From: Puffinus mauretanicus
Lineage: Eukaryota; Chordata; Aves; Procellariiformes; Procellariidae
Assembly (NCBI GenBank): GCA_023333565.1
Contig: JAJKFH010000374.1
Location: 4,650,001 to 4,714,000 of the forward strand
DNA length: 64,000 nucleotides
Direction of reading: 5' to 3'
In this document: positions 1 through 13,132 of the stretch, in pieces
Layout: every line of letters starts with the position of its first letter
Numbering within the stretch: the first letter of the stretch is position 1
Made by a program: the position numbers and the translations under genes
Notes under the pieces: model-generated
Database searches by the model: none
The model's input: the letters and a program-made list of their open reading frames with translations, nothing else
What the model was told of the DNA's origin: nothing

Positions 1-354
1 AGCTTGCTGCCTTTTCCTAACTCTTAACTGTTATCTTTCACTGATATCCCCTGTGTCCTATCAGTCTCCAAGCTAATCTTTAATCCATTTCCTAACCCTT
101 ATGTCAAGCTCACTGACTTACCTGATCAATCTTTTTTCCCCTCTATTTATTTTTCTTTGTTGTACCCTTAGCAAGCTACATAAATATCTTGCACATTTCA
201 CCCTTGTCTCCTCATTCAGTAAGGTATTTAGAGGACCTGGGATCTCAAGTGCATATGCCATACCTGGACTTTTTCCTTTTTTTTTTTCCTAGTAAAGCTC
301 TTTTTCCAAGCTGTTATTAAATTGTACCTGAGATAAGTATTTTTATCTTGTGTT
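1..354. other. Intergenic, no feature recognised
   Basis: T- and C-rich sequence with only short chance open frames. Nothing recognisable. Confidence 0.6.
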
Positions 355-505
355 TTCAACCAGGGACTCAAAATCAGGCTTCTGACTCTGCTGCTTACTT
401 TGTGTGTGACCTTTGACAAGTCAGCCAGGCACTCTGCTTCAGTTTGTCATTTTGTACAATAAAAATAGTGACCACAGTTTTCAGAATTAGTGGAATTAAA
501 TACCC
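355..505 (+). mobile_element. MIR-type SINE fragment
   Basis: It contains 'ctctgctgcttactttgtgt', then 'gtgacctttgacaagtca', then 'cttcagtttgtcattttgta', followed by an AT-rich tail. This is the order of the conserved MIR core and its 3' part, seen in the sense orientation. The tRNA-like 5' half is missing or unrecognisable. Confidence 0.7.
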
Positions 506-679
506 AGCTTCATACATCTTTTAAAGAAACCCTCAGTATTTAGAAGAGAGGAGGGCAGCTCATTCTGAATATAAGACTCGTTGAGATGCTGCAGATTGAT
601 TTCACTGGGAAATTAAGAGTCTACATAAGAGATCAGAGTCAAGATAATTTCTTGTACCTAAGCTCAAGTTCTGTATTGT

Positions 680-752
680 TTTGCTCACCATATAGATGGG
701 GTAATTGAAGCACAGTGACTGATTTCCCACAAGCCATGTAAGAGGACTTTGG
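680..752 (-). mobile_element. MIR-type SINE fragment
   Basis: 'atagatggggtaattgaag' followed by 'cacagtgactgatttccca' and 'caagcca' resembles the reverse complement of the MIR core (the 'gatgggaaactgaggcacag' region). It is short and diverged. Confidence 0.55.
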
Positions 753-3700
753 GAGAGAGAAGTAAGTTCCAATTTGGAAAATTTCACATTCATCAGATTA
801 TTTTTCCTAGTAAAATTTATATTTTCCTGACAAACACTATGCAAAATGCCAAGAGTTGAGTCAGAGTTGCCAGCCTTGACCCAGATTATTTCTTTGACAT
901 TGATGAAAAATTAGAAATCTTATGCTCCTAAAATGGCTATACCTTTTTGGCATCATTAAGCCTGTGAATCGCACTTCTCTGTGAATAAGGAGCATATAGT
1001 CATTGAAACAATACACTCTTTAACATGGGTGTAAATGTTAGCATAAAGAATTCCTGCAGCTTCTCAGCAGTAACAACACTGACTGTCACAACTGTGATTT
1101 ATAATGTTCTGAAACAGGCAGCTTGGGCCCCTATATACATTTGTGTATTTATATTGCATATTTATTGCATATTTACAATATATTTGAACTATTGTGTATT
1201 TACAAATTGTACTAACCATTTAGCATCGTCTTCATATTTCTTTCAGATCAACTCACAATTTGGCATTATTTTAGGCATTTTACGACTTTGCTCTTGGCAG
1301 TTTCTCATACAGAGAGAATTTCAAAAAAGTCATATTCTTTTCAGATGAACTCCTTCTAGTAGTCTGTTTTTAAAGCTGCCTTGGGTTTGAGTGCCTGCCC
1401 CATGAGGCAAAGTCACTGTTGTATTTGAGTAACAAACTTTTTTGTAGCCAGGCTCCTTCTCCATATGCAGAAGGGATCATGCACTGCACAGAGCCCATTT
1501 ATTGCATTGCCATTGACCATCAGCTCCAAGGTGAGAGGCAGCACTAAAGCCCCAGGTGGAGGAGAGAGGAAGAGAGAGAGCAAGACCTGCATGAGGCCAC
1601 TTATCAAACTGCATCAAAGCAGAAGGAAGTCTCAAGAGTTCCTCCAGGGAAATGTCTACCTGCCTCTCTGCATTGCCTGTCTTCTATGTCCCAAAGTCTG
1701 ACCTAAAGAGCAGCTTCAGATAGAGACGAATCATTGGCTGTGAGCCCGAATCAGAGAGATTGTTTTCAGAGGCGGTAGGAAGCATCCAGCAAAATAATGG
1801 TGCTCTGATAAGCAGCTTGTTCTGTGGGAGAGAGAAAAATCCTGATGCTTTTCCTCTCTGTTATTTTTTTCACTGACCTCCAAAGCTTCAGGGCTGTCAG
1901 TGCTGCCCTTCCCTCATGGCATGTCATCACTGAGAGTCCTCCAGCTAGGAGAGCAGGCAGCATTGTCCATCAATGCCACTCACAGAATCAACAACAGGGA
2001 CCTGTGCAAGGAAAAAACAGCTGTCTGTGCTCAGAAAAATACTTTTCCAGACGTGCAAGGGAAGAGGGAGAGAGCAGAATGCATAAAAAGAACAGGGGGA
2101 CCCCACAGCAGCTGGCAGTCAGGACCGGCCAAACCCAGACAGTGTCCCAGCATCCAGATGTTTGTCGAGTTCGGAGCATCTTGGTGTTCACAGAGGAGCC
2201 CAGGCTCCAGCACAATCAGGAGTTCTTAGTTCAAACAACCTGGTTTTTCCTTCCAGGAGAGCAGCAGCTCCAAAGAATGACTTTACTATGAAAGAAGGAA
2301 AGAGAGGCAGACACTTTGAGAAATGTCCTTCATATGATTTAGTGCAGTGGCAATGCTCTGGGGACCTGTCATGCAAAAACACAGATGGGTGGGAGACATG
2401 AGAGAAATGTGTGTTTGAAACAGGGAGGTTTAGAGTGTTGAAATGCTCACTGAAGCACTTTACTCTTTTAAAATGAAGTCAGTGGTGCCAGAAGCTTTTC
2501 TTTTTCTTTCGCCCTTTTTCCCAAATAACCTGCTACTCACATTAATTATTTTCTACTATCATCAGCCTTCTGGGCCAAGTCTTGATGACCTTAAGGACAG
2601 TGACTTTGGTAATACATCCTGGGGAAGCTATGAAAGCTCTCAGATGTATAAATCTAAAAACAAAAACAAAACCAAAAGTCAAATAATTAGTCCATATTTT
2701 CCCTGCAGGAGTTTATGCCAGATAAGAAAACCTGCCATCTTTCCACTTTGTTTTGGCTTTTTAGATGTGATACCTCATTAACACCAGTGCCTTTTTCACC
2801 CCATCACTCTGTTTCTCAGTTCTAGCCATTAGTCCAAAGGGAGTGCCTCAGTAAGCAGACAAATATATGTGCATATACATATGCAAGCCCCTTAGCTCCC
2901 ACGTTTCCTGGACTGCAGAGTTCCCCTTTCTTGCCACAAAGATAACCTCTTAACTGTCCCTCTTTCCTGTCCGTAGTAACCCCCTGTATTCCACAAATAC
3001 CAGCTACCTTTTCTTTTAGACACAGGGTAACTGATTCCTATCTAGTTCTATATCAAATCTTCCCTGTTGAAAGGGAAAAAAGCGCTGCTTCAGTTCCTGC
3101 CCATGTTCCCATGCTCAGTGTGTGCCTACCTACATTTGGGGATCTGGACCATGCTCACTGCCCAGAAACTTCTCAAACTTATTTCTAGAAGGCTCCTTTG
3201 AGTCTGTGTGGAGTCAACTTGTGCCAAGATAGTGCAGTACCTTGCAGAATCGGGCTCTGTTGAACCTTCTGGAAACTGAGAGTGCAAAATTAACTGTAGG
3301 AGTTACTCAGCATTTTGTATGACTAGACCCTTATAGTGGCTGACAGGGAGCTGCTTTAGTTATGGGAAGAGGTGCCTAAATCATCTGTAAACATGGAGAC
3401 ATTTCTTTATTCTGTATCCTCCACATTTTGCACTTTTCACCTGCTGCACCTAGAAGAGATTTCAGAGTGTTTTTAGTAGGTAATTACCCTGGAACTGCAG
3501 ATGCAGTTATAAGATGTGAAACTGGTCGTATTTTCACTCTTCCTCTTTATGAATAGCCACAAAACATCCACTGTCCAATCAACAGGCCTTAAACCTGAGC
3601 GATGATATGTGACCAGCTCCACTGAAGATGTTATCCATTCATGCGAGAAATAAGCAGACACAATTGTTGGAGATAATTAGTTTGCACTCCACAGACCCGT

Positions 3701-4303
3701 CACAATCCTTGGCACTGGTAGTCACTTAACGAGAGTGCCACAGGCTGTTATTCTGAGAGGAGGGAGCTTCTGCACGCACCAGGCCATACAACAAACAAGC
3801 TCTTTCATTTATGTGCTACGTGCTTTCTCATGAGAGCTGCTTTACACAAGGTGTAGACAAAGACTGGACTTTAAAGCAGCTCTCTTCAAAAGAAGCATTC
3901 ACACTTGCTCATAGGGAAATGCAGGTGTGAATTTGAAGCAAATCCAGAAAAACCAGCATGGCTATTACAGATTTACATCAGTGTGACAGACTAAAAATAG
4001 TTTCAGATATTTAAAAATACCAATCTTTGATGAAATTACAATCTTCTACATCTGTCATACTATTGATATAGCACCTGAATGTCATGGTGGATGTCAGTGT
4101 AGAAACACGAAAGGTAACAGGCAGATTTTTTTAATCTCATTTCCAGTTCTTCTCTTATCTCATCACATTTTTTTATTCTTCAGTGTGACAATGAATGTTG
4201 CTCAGTCAACGTCCCAAATTTCTAGTCAGCTTTAGCTTCTATTTCTCACATATGAGCACTATGCTGCTGGTTCTTAAACTTTCGATGACGTTTTATGTCA
4301 TCA

Positions 4304-4380
4304 AAGCTTTGTTTAAAATGGATATCTTATTGGATATAATGGATATAATGGCAAGCTTTGTTTAAAATGGATATCTTATT
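4304..4380. repeat. 28-bp direct duplication
   Basis: The sequence beginning AAGCTTTGTTTAAAATGG occurs identically at 4304-4331 and 4353-4380, 49 bp apart. The spacer itself contains GGATATAAT twice, so this looks like recent local slippage or tandem duplication. Confidence 0.95.
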
Positions 4381-7300
4381 CCAGAAAATTACAGAGTTCC
4401 ATATGTCCTATTTGGGCTTGCACGACATTACGTTAAACTTATAACCAAAATCCCCATCCGGTCAGTATAGAAACAATGACTTGAAAATGCCAGTGTTGCC
4501 AGATCTTGGTACTCCTTATCATGGTTATATTTTTTTCTCATGATACAGCTTCTAAGCAAAAAAAAAGAAATATCAAAAAAAGATTCCTAACCATTTTGGA
4601 CCAACTCAGTTAATTATAGGGAGTTTTGCATGGGAAAACTCTGAAGTATTTTTTTCCTCTGAGGAATGATGCTAGAGGGAGAGAAATTTTTATTTTCAGT
4701 TGTTCATAGAGACAGTAAGGGTTCTTTTAAACTCAAAATCAGAGCTTTCTCAATACAGGTTAGTTGCATATTCAGCAGGAGCAGTATACTCCACCTCTTG
4801 GGGGGCAGCGTGAGACCCTTGTAAAGCATAGCAGTCCAGCATTGGGCAAACAACTCCGGGGAAATACTACAAGGCAACAACAAAGGAAAAATCTTGAAAG
4901 TCATAATGTTGTTTTAAGGAGTCGACTACATGCTGATGGTCTTGATCATAAAATGATCTCCATTGCATTGAAGAGATTTGTTTCAAACCTCCTCCTGCAG
5001 GGAAGCCATTATGATGATATAACAGGTCCTGACTCCTGTAATTTATAAGATATGTCCAAGCTGTGAAAAGATGAAACATTCCACAAATCAGTTTAAGGGA
5101 CGTCGTCATAGAAATGATCCTTGTGAACTAGAAGCTGTCTGACCAAGCATGGTGTGCTGTGGTTTGTGATAGAGGTGCTCAGCTGCATTAGAAGTTGTTG
5201 GCCACAAATAGTATTTAACTCCTTTGCACTCGTTTTGGGGTTTGCAGCGTTGGTCATTACAGCTCCATGAAGCCCAGCTCTACAAAGTTTCAAGTACATA
5301 AGCTCCAAGTTAAACTAGCAGCAGTGAGTAGTTCAGTACCTTAATAAAAATAAGGCATCCACCTATCTTAGTGCTGCTTGTGCTTTACAGCCTGCTGCAA
5401 CAACATCTGTCGGGTTGGTGCCTGTGAGCAGGCACACCACAGAGGAGACAAATTTAAAAGCACAATGTTCAAACATCTCTTGATGCCAGTGAGCTCAGGG
5501 TCAGGCATCGTATCAAAATGAAGAATGAGGAAGAGATTATTTCATGGGGTAATTCTGCTAAAGGACTGGAGGTTTACAGGTATAATTGGGATCAAAATTT
5601 AGCCTTAAAACTACTGGCTAAAAGCAGTTAAGGGACAGTCTCCTTCAGCTTAAGCATTCAACTACTACTTTGAGATTAAAGTTTTCACTTTAAACCCCAG
5701 AAGTGAGATTTGCCTTCATTTATATAGAGCCACAGGAAACCTCTATCAATGTGACTGAGCCCCATTTCGAACATAGCGAGATCTGATAGCTATTCAGACA
5801 GTACACATACTAGCAAATCTTCCTTTTTCTGGCAAGAGGAACCATGTCGCACAGGTCAACAAAATCTGCAAAGCTATTAAGTTACATCCAGTTTGCAGAC
5901 GTAATTTCAATAAATATTTGTCTTTTCAAAAATCCTAGAGAGCTTGTTTGGTTTAGGAAGGAGAACACAACCATCTGCTGGGAAACAAAACAAGCAGCTC
6001 CGAAGCAGCTCGGATTCCCCCTGAGCAGCCCACTGTTCAAATATCAAAAGGCACTGGGTTCTGGGTACAGCATGTGCATTAACATTTGCTCAGAGGTTGG
6101 TGTTCTCCAAGCTGAAACCATCAACTCTGAAACCTGACTCACAAGCGGAGAAAAGTAATAGCCAAATACCTCATCAGCTCTTTGTAGTTTAGGATGCCCT
6201 GGCAGGAATTTAATCCTATTATTCACTTTTTCCTCCTATTGTGATTATTTACTGTGATTCCTTTTTTCCCCTTTCATAAAGTTTTATGTTGCACCCCCTT
6301 GGACTTATTTTCTTGGCATAGAAACAGACAGGACAGAAAATTAAGGCTTATCATGAAGTCCTGAAGGATGTAGTTTCTCAGGTTTTGGGGGAGAATTTTA
6401 GGGGAGAGGGTCCCAAGTAAAAATTATTTAAGCCTTTTCAGCAGAGACTCACAGAGATTGAATCTAGCACTTTTCTTGATGTCAAACAGGACCTGACAAC
6501 TCATGAGTTGAATTCAGGGAAAAAAGGGCTTCAACTGAACAGTCATTTCTATATTTTTGTGTAATAACTGGATATCCTTTGTAAACAAGTCTACTCAAAC
6601 CAGAAGTGATGAACTTCCAGTGCAACATGGTGCCGGAAGAGCTACTGCTGAAGAGAATGGTTAAGAAAGGAGATTTTCCTCTCAAAGAGGAAAAGACATA
6701 CAAGACTTCCAGAGAAAGACCAGTTATGGGAAGCATAAACATAGTGTGAGAGTACACAGGTCCTTTTCCTTTTTTGTTTTAGCTGTCTTGACAAATTTAA
6801 AGAGCAAGTTCACAAGACTTGTAAATCTTCTGAAACAAGGTTCCCAGTTTTTTTGTTTGGAAGGATTTTTCCCCCTTCAGAAGGGAACAGATTCAGAACA
6901 AGTTATACTCTTTTTTTTTTAATAAAGGTGACATCAGAATAGGTCTAGCAATAACATGCTCATGCAAGGTTTAAAAATGAGCTTTTTCAACCATAAAATT
7001 ACTAATTGTCTGCCTTGTAAAAAGATAAATAAAATGAATGTTTCATTACTGTCAAGCTCTTGATTTCTTGTTTTATATGGAGCAAAATTAACCAGTTTCA
7101 GCTACACAAGTATGAAAATTTGAGATATGTCATTAGCTTTCCTGCAAGAAGTCATAAAGAGCTGATTGTCTTTACTTTTTAATTGAACTTCTTTCAGTCT
7201 GGCAGACAGCTCTTCTCCTAAAAACACTGGAGAATGTGTGGCGCTGAAGCTGTTTCTGAAAAGGAATGCTATCAAAAAGTTATTGCAAAGGTGTCTGAGG

Positions 7301-8997
7301 GCCTGGATACCCAGCCCTTTTTTCAGCTTTGTCATCATTTCTTTTTGTGCCTTTGAGCAAATTGTTTACCTTCTCTGATCTTTGAGAGCTGAGGATTTTT
7401 TGCATAGTACATACCAAGGAAAGAAAAGTTGATACAGTGCAGCACGCAAATGGCAAATAAACTTGTGTGCAAGAAAGACCAAGTGCAAGATATATCCACT
7501 GCCTTGAGCACCTATGAGACTCCAACAAACTGCACATCTGCTCGTGTGTTTTCAAAACCACAGAATATAAAAGGAACTATGGGAAAGGTTGCCTGAAGGA
7601 GTCTGTATTGAGTTTAACCCTAGCAATTTTTAGTCTTGTACCCCCCATATAACATCTCATTCCAACTGCCAAACATAGGCTATGTAACAGCCACGGTGCT
7701 CAGCTTTCATTGGTGCAGGCTCTGACTTCCATGCAGTATCTGGGCTGTTCTAAATCTTTTGCTTTATATTTAAAATTACAACCATTTATATGTGCCTTTC
7801 CGATAACTGCATCAATGTAAATAGTTATAATGTGAACCTCTTGGAGATATTACAGTCATTACTCTCAGTCATATGGCATTGGTATTACTTTTAGCCATAA
7901 TATATGCCTGTAAAGTTCTTTGAAATCCTCTGATGAATATAAGCAGCAACCTTCAAGAAACTTTTGAAGGATCTATGCAGTACTGGATTTTATGATCTGG
8001 CATATGCAACACATATTTGCTAAGAAGCAAAGGGGCTTACGTTCAGCTGACCACACGTTGGCATCTCCAAGTTTATTGTCTGGAACCACTATGTAATCAC
8101 TGGAAATCTAGTCAATATATAGTCAATGGAGTTTATACCACGACTGATCTGATAAAACAGTTTGCCAACAGCCTCCAATTTACTTCTAAGCTCCTCACAT
8201 AGACCAGATTTCCATGTTTATAAAAGTTTATATAACTAGCTCAGGTATGGAAGCCCACACTGTAGGTACTTGAATTTATGAATACCATCCCTTGTTCCTG
8301 ACCTGGGATATTTTGGTTTGGGTACATTGTCCAGTAATCATAAGAGCCAAGAAGTCTAGCAGGTCTCCTTTTTTCAATGTCCAGTTTCCCTGTCAGTTTT
8401 GTACAGCAAAACATGCACTTCTGCAAAACAGCAATCAGTTCCAACAAGCTTGTAACAGGGCCTTTTTAATATACAGCTGTCTGCATTTTACTTACCCATC
8501 CAAACATATTGATAGCAACCAACAGCATTTACATAATACACCATTTTAAGTAGCTAGGCTGTAAACAAATTTGCAAAGTAAAAGTGGTTGCCAAGACACC
8601 AGTACTGCGGCATGGAGCTTAGGCAGATTTTATACACTTACATTCAAAAACATAATTCAGAAAACCTCTCTCCAGAGGCTCGTTACATAGTCCCAGCTTG
8701 ACCAGCAGAGTCTCTTAGTTACATCTACCTCCCCAAACCAGAGAAGCAGGGTGCGAGGTAGAGAGTTTAGTGCCAATTAGCTGCAACCAGGTGTATGAAA
8801 AGAAACATATCAAGTTCATTTAGAGGGTCCATTTATATGTTTATACAGCATGTATAATTTCCAGCAATAACGGGTCCAACACAAGACACAACAGTCAAAA
8901 GGCAATAAAAAGTGCAGTTGAAAGTACTATTGAAATGATTCAATTTAGGCCCACTGAATAAAGTTAAAATATACTTCATGCATATAATATACATTAT

Positions 8998-9034
8998 ACA
9001 TTACAGTAATTGCACCATTTACATTACAGTAATT
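8998..9034. repeat. 14-bp direct repeat
   Basis: ACATTACAGTAATT occurs at 8998-9011 and again at 9021-9034 with nine bases between. Probably a local duplication in AT-rich DNA. Confidence 0.95.
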
Positions 9035-9544
9035 AATATGTTTGGAGATGAGCAAAGCCAGAACAAAATGCTTTAACCAACTTTTTCTTCAGAACATTTG
9101 GATTATGCAGAAACTGAATTTTCTATCAGAAAATCATTCCCAGCACAGGATTCTTGATCATGGAACTTATGGGCTTAACAACACAGCTACAAAAATTAAA
9201 ACCTCTGGTATAAGGGTTTCTGTAGAGAGTAGCTATAGTTAATAAGTGATTGAAGGGGAAGCAAAGAGCTTTTCTGAGAAAAACTGAAGTCAGGGGTGGG
9301 TGCTGAAGACTTTGGAAACAAGGTTGTCACAGCCATGACATTACATGACATGACAAAATAAATCAAGTCAGAAAGACGTGGAGAAACGTAGCTTTAAGGG
9401 AAGAAGACATGTCAGGCTGCAGGGTCTGAGCAAGCATGTATGAGGCAACATTTTGCCAGATCCTGACACCGATGGGTGGCTTTTGAATGGGTTAGCCACT
9501 ATTGTTAGACTCCATTGCGCAAGCACTTAACTCAGTTAACAACA

Positions 9545-10136
9545 TGTTGTGGTTTAACCCCAGCCAGCAACTAAGCCCCACACAGCCGCTCACTCACTCC
9601 CCCACAGTGGGATGGGGGAGAGAATCAGAAAGGTAAAAGTGAGAAAACTCGTGGGTTCAGGTAAAGACAGTTTAATAGGGAAAGCCAAAGCCGTGCACGC
9701 AAGCAAAGCAAAACAAGGGATTCATTCACTGCTTCCCATCGGCAGGCAGGTGTTCAGCCATCTCCAGGAAAGCAGGGATCCATCATGCGTAACGGTTACT
9801 TGGGAAGAAAAATGCCATCACTCCCAACGTCCCCCCCTTCCTTCTTCCCCCAGCTTTATGTGCTGAGCATGACGTCATATGATGTGGAATATCCCTTTGG
9901 TCAGTTGGGGTCAGCTGTCCCAGCTGTGTCCCCTCCCAGCTTCTTGTGCACCCCCAGCCTGCTCGCTGGTGGGGTGGGGTGAGAAGCAGAAAAGGCCTTG
10001 GCGCTGTGTAAGCCCTGCTCAGCAGTAACGAAAACATCCCTGTGTTATCAACACTGTTTCCAGCACAAATCCAAAACACAGCCCCATACTAGCTACTATG
10101 AAGAAAATTAACTCTATCCCAGTCAAAACCAACACA
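9545..10136 (-). mobile_element. Solo LTR of an endogenous retrovirus (ERVL-like)
   Basis: The 592-bp unit starts TG and ends CA on both strands and is flanked by CAACA at 9540-9544 and 10137-10141, a 5-bp target-site duplication typical of ERVL. The plus strand opens TGTTGTGGTTTAACCCCAGC. The minus strand reads TGTGTTGG, then CTGGGATAGAGTTAATTTTC. This is an LTR I recall as widespread in neoavian genomes. The minus orientation is chosen because that strand has a CRE-like TGACGTCA (9870-9877), then a TATA-like CATAAAG at about 9854-9860, then ATTAAA in a CCTATTAAACTGTC context near 9670-9682. No internal retroviral genes are next to it, so it is a recombination remnant. The small open frames inside it are not genes. 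Confidence 0.88.
9870..9877. promoter_or_regulatory. CRE palindrome TGACGTCA inside the LTR
   Basis: A perfect cAMP-response-element palindrome (CREB/ATF class) lies just upstream of the TATA-like box in the presumed LTR promoter. The match is exact. Use of the site is not shown. Confidence 0.55.
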
Positions 10137-13047
10137 CAACATTAAAAGATACTCAGCTGAATGGCCACTTATCCCTTATTGTAATGTCTGGTGAAAATGA
10201 GCATCCAGTCTTGCAGACAGAGGCATCACCTCACTTTTGGAAGAGCAAATCAAACACTTTTTTCCTGCAAAATGCCCGTGAAACATTTTCTGTGCAGGTC
10301 ACCCACTCGTAATATGGTGACTGTGTTGGCAGTCACGTCCATGAGAGATGAAGAGAACAAACAGGCCTAAAAAACCCTCAGCAAAAATTATTTGATCTAC
10401 AAAATTCTGGTCTAAATTTCAGCCCTGTGTAAAATCAGGAGATGCTCACCTATGAGAATTCATTTTGATCTGAGCCTGATTTTTACTATTCTGAAGGCAA
10501 AGGGTTTCTATGGGGCTTTCTCCCTCAATGAAAGTCTTCCTGATTTTTAGGTATGGTGGTGTGAACACCATGCTTCATTTTGGGGAACTATAGGCTAGCA
10601 AGTAGGAAAAAATTCCTAATAAAGACAGGCTATTAAATACCGGTTAGTTTCCCCAAGGAATAAATATTGAAGCCTCATCACCCAGGGTCATTTCAGATTC
10701 CACTGGAGCAGCACCAGGTATGATGATCTTTTACCTCAGGATTTTTTTTTTGTTTCACCCTCCATGAATCTCAGGCAAAGTTCCTGTTGGGACAACATGT
10801 AGAGAGAGAAATTACACACAGTGTGCCATAGCTTGTTGCCTTTCTCCTGCTATCAGAGCACAAGCCTTTTGTTGAGAAGTCATCTGTGCCGTGGCCTTAT
10901 CAGAGCAATAGGTTTCTGGTCTTGATGTAAATAAAATATTCCTCATGCTCTATGGATTTTATTTTATTTTAAAATAATTGTTTCCTTGGTTAACAATTCA
11001 TGCCATTCTTTTAATCTTATTGTTTCTTCTGGTATTTTCATACATATACATTTTCATTCAGTCATCATGCATAAGAACCTTAGTATTTCTGTTGCAAATC
11101 TATATGGGTCCTTCAGAAATGAGGATTTGATCTATGAAGATTTGACTGAAGACCTTTGATTACCTCAGCTGAAATTTCTGAGCTCAAAAATAAACAGTTA
11201 ATTTCATTGTGTCACTGAAATGAAGAAACATACCTTTCTGGTCTGCTTTTAACATGTGAGATCTAGAGCCTTCTAAAAGTCAATGGGACTTTGTTTTTTT
11301 CACTTTGATAGGCTTTACTTCAGAGCCTCAACCCTTAGCTTATCAATTTCATGATCAGTTACAAAATCTTCTTGGGGAACATTTCACATCTCTAACTGGA
11401 CACCTAGAATTCAGAAAACCAGGAATACATTTCACCAGAAGATTTAGTTACATTGAAGTGTGTTTAAATCAATAATAAGAAATTTTGCCACTGAGGTGGC
11501 ATGCTTGATAATGCTAGAAAATGGAATGCCTCACCTGTCAGTAAGATCAGAAGGAATCTGCATTTTCTCTGTTCAGGAAGAGCAGAGTGCCAGGGAGACC
11601 AGTAAGCTGAAATACAGCAGCTCTGTAAGAGAGGACATGCCGCAAGCCACATAGTGGGATTTTGAGGGAAAAGTAACATTCCCCATGGCATCGTGCTGAC
11701 TATGCACATTACCAAAATGAAACTGCCACAGCTTTTGGTGTGAAGAAGCAACTGCTGTGGTGCAGAAGGTTCAAATCTATTCTATCCATCCATGCTTTTC
11801 TGAGGTCGCATTGGCCAGAGAGTCTCAACTCCTCTTACTCCGCAATGGATCTAAGCACCTCTTGGTCTGACTGGGCTCATATACTGCTAATAGAAATTGA
11901 ATCAATGCCTAGAAATTCTGAAGTGAGACTTGCTAAAGGCAAAGTAAAACAAATGGATGTAGCTTTGAAAAAGACAGGGAAAAGCAGATTCATGTTATAC
12001 GACTTGCCCTGAAAAAAATCAAGATTACTTGTTTCTTTCACCACCAGTTGATACAGAAGAAAACATCTTTCACTAACTGGCAGAAATTGTCTTAGCAGCA
12101 TAGGAGTGTACTGAAATCCCATTCTTGATGTGTTAGAGCAATTGATGACAGCAAAAACAAACTGTGTATCTGTTTTTTGATTCAGACATCAGCTATGTTA
12201 GAACTCATAAAAGTGTCTGATGACTTGAATGTGATATCACATTTTTCATGGAGGTAAAGCTCTTCAAGATTTTTCAGGAAAGCAGTATAATTATCAGGAC
12301 ATGTTAGTTGATAGCTAGACATGATTTAAGAAGAAAATGTCCTAGATGACTGGCAGAATTTTGTTATTCTGAAGCTAATACAGGACACCAAAAATTTAAC
12401 ATAACTACAGAAACAGCTGGTACTAAATGCATTTCTACAGTTGCTGCAAGTATTGTTTGGAAGCTTGCCTGTGAGCTCAGTCTAAGCTGAATACTAGCTC
12501 CAGTGAGAAAGAGACAGCAAAATTAGAGGAATCTCATGCTGCCTGAGGGGCAGACTGAGGAGACTGCAGAGACACGGGGTTTTTTTCTACAGCTGTGTGA
12601 TTAACTAGACATAAGATATATTGAGGTTTGTTTCTGTTTTTTCTCTCTGCTTGCTTAACTTGAAATTCGGCTCGGTGTTCATGGCTCTAGACACAGACTT
12701 CTATTTGGATGGGGTAGAAATGCTGAAAATTTTTAAATACATTAAAATTAGACAGATCCAGAATATGTGAGTCCATTTGTCATGGAGCTCTCCCATGCTG
12801 CAGAATACTTGGAGACAGTTTGAACCTTGCCTAGGAGACTTGTACGAGAGCAAAGTGACACAGTAGTTGTGTGTCACCATTTACCAGGAATATAAGCATG
12901 CTACTTATCTACACTCCACCCACCTTGTGAGACCTCCAATAACATGAAAAACGTTTACATTCAATTTGCTCCATTTCACAGGATCCACAGAAACCTTTAC
13001 GTATCTTTAGCTGCTGAAAATAACAGTGTAAAAAGATATAGTTCAAT

Positions 13048-13132
13048 TGTCTCCATTTTACAGGTGGGAAAAATGAAAATTGAAAAGATATATGCTTAAG
13101 AGTTCATACTGATTTAGTGGCTGAAGCAGGAA
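13048..13132 (-). mobile_element. MIR-type SINE fragment (weak)
   Basis: 'tctccattttacaggtggga' followed by an A-rich 'aaaatgaaaattgaaaag' and 'tggctgaagcagg' follows the reverse complement of the MIR 3' core. Diverged. Confidence 0.5.

Larger units (their letters stand above)
753..9539. other. Intergenic desert with minor repeats
   Basis: No exon, RNA gene or sizeable transposon is recognised. Open frames up to 155 codons (1824-2291) overlap frames on both strands, have no domain and lack splice or codon-use support. It contains the duplications at 4304-4380 and 8998-9034 and a weak MIR-like stretch at 7341-7425 ('cctttgagcaaattgttta'). Confidence 0.6.

Noticed and set aside
1824..2291. 155-codon open frame, the longest in the desert
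   Set aside because: Overlapped by open frames on both strands; no recognisable domain, promoter or splice context. Likely chance.
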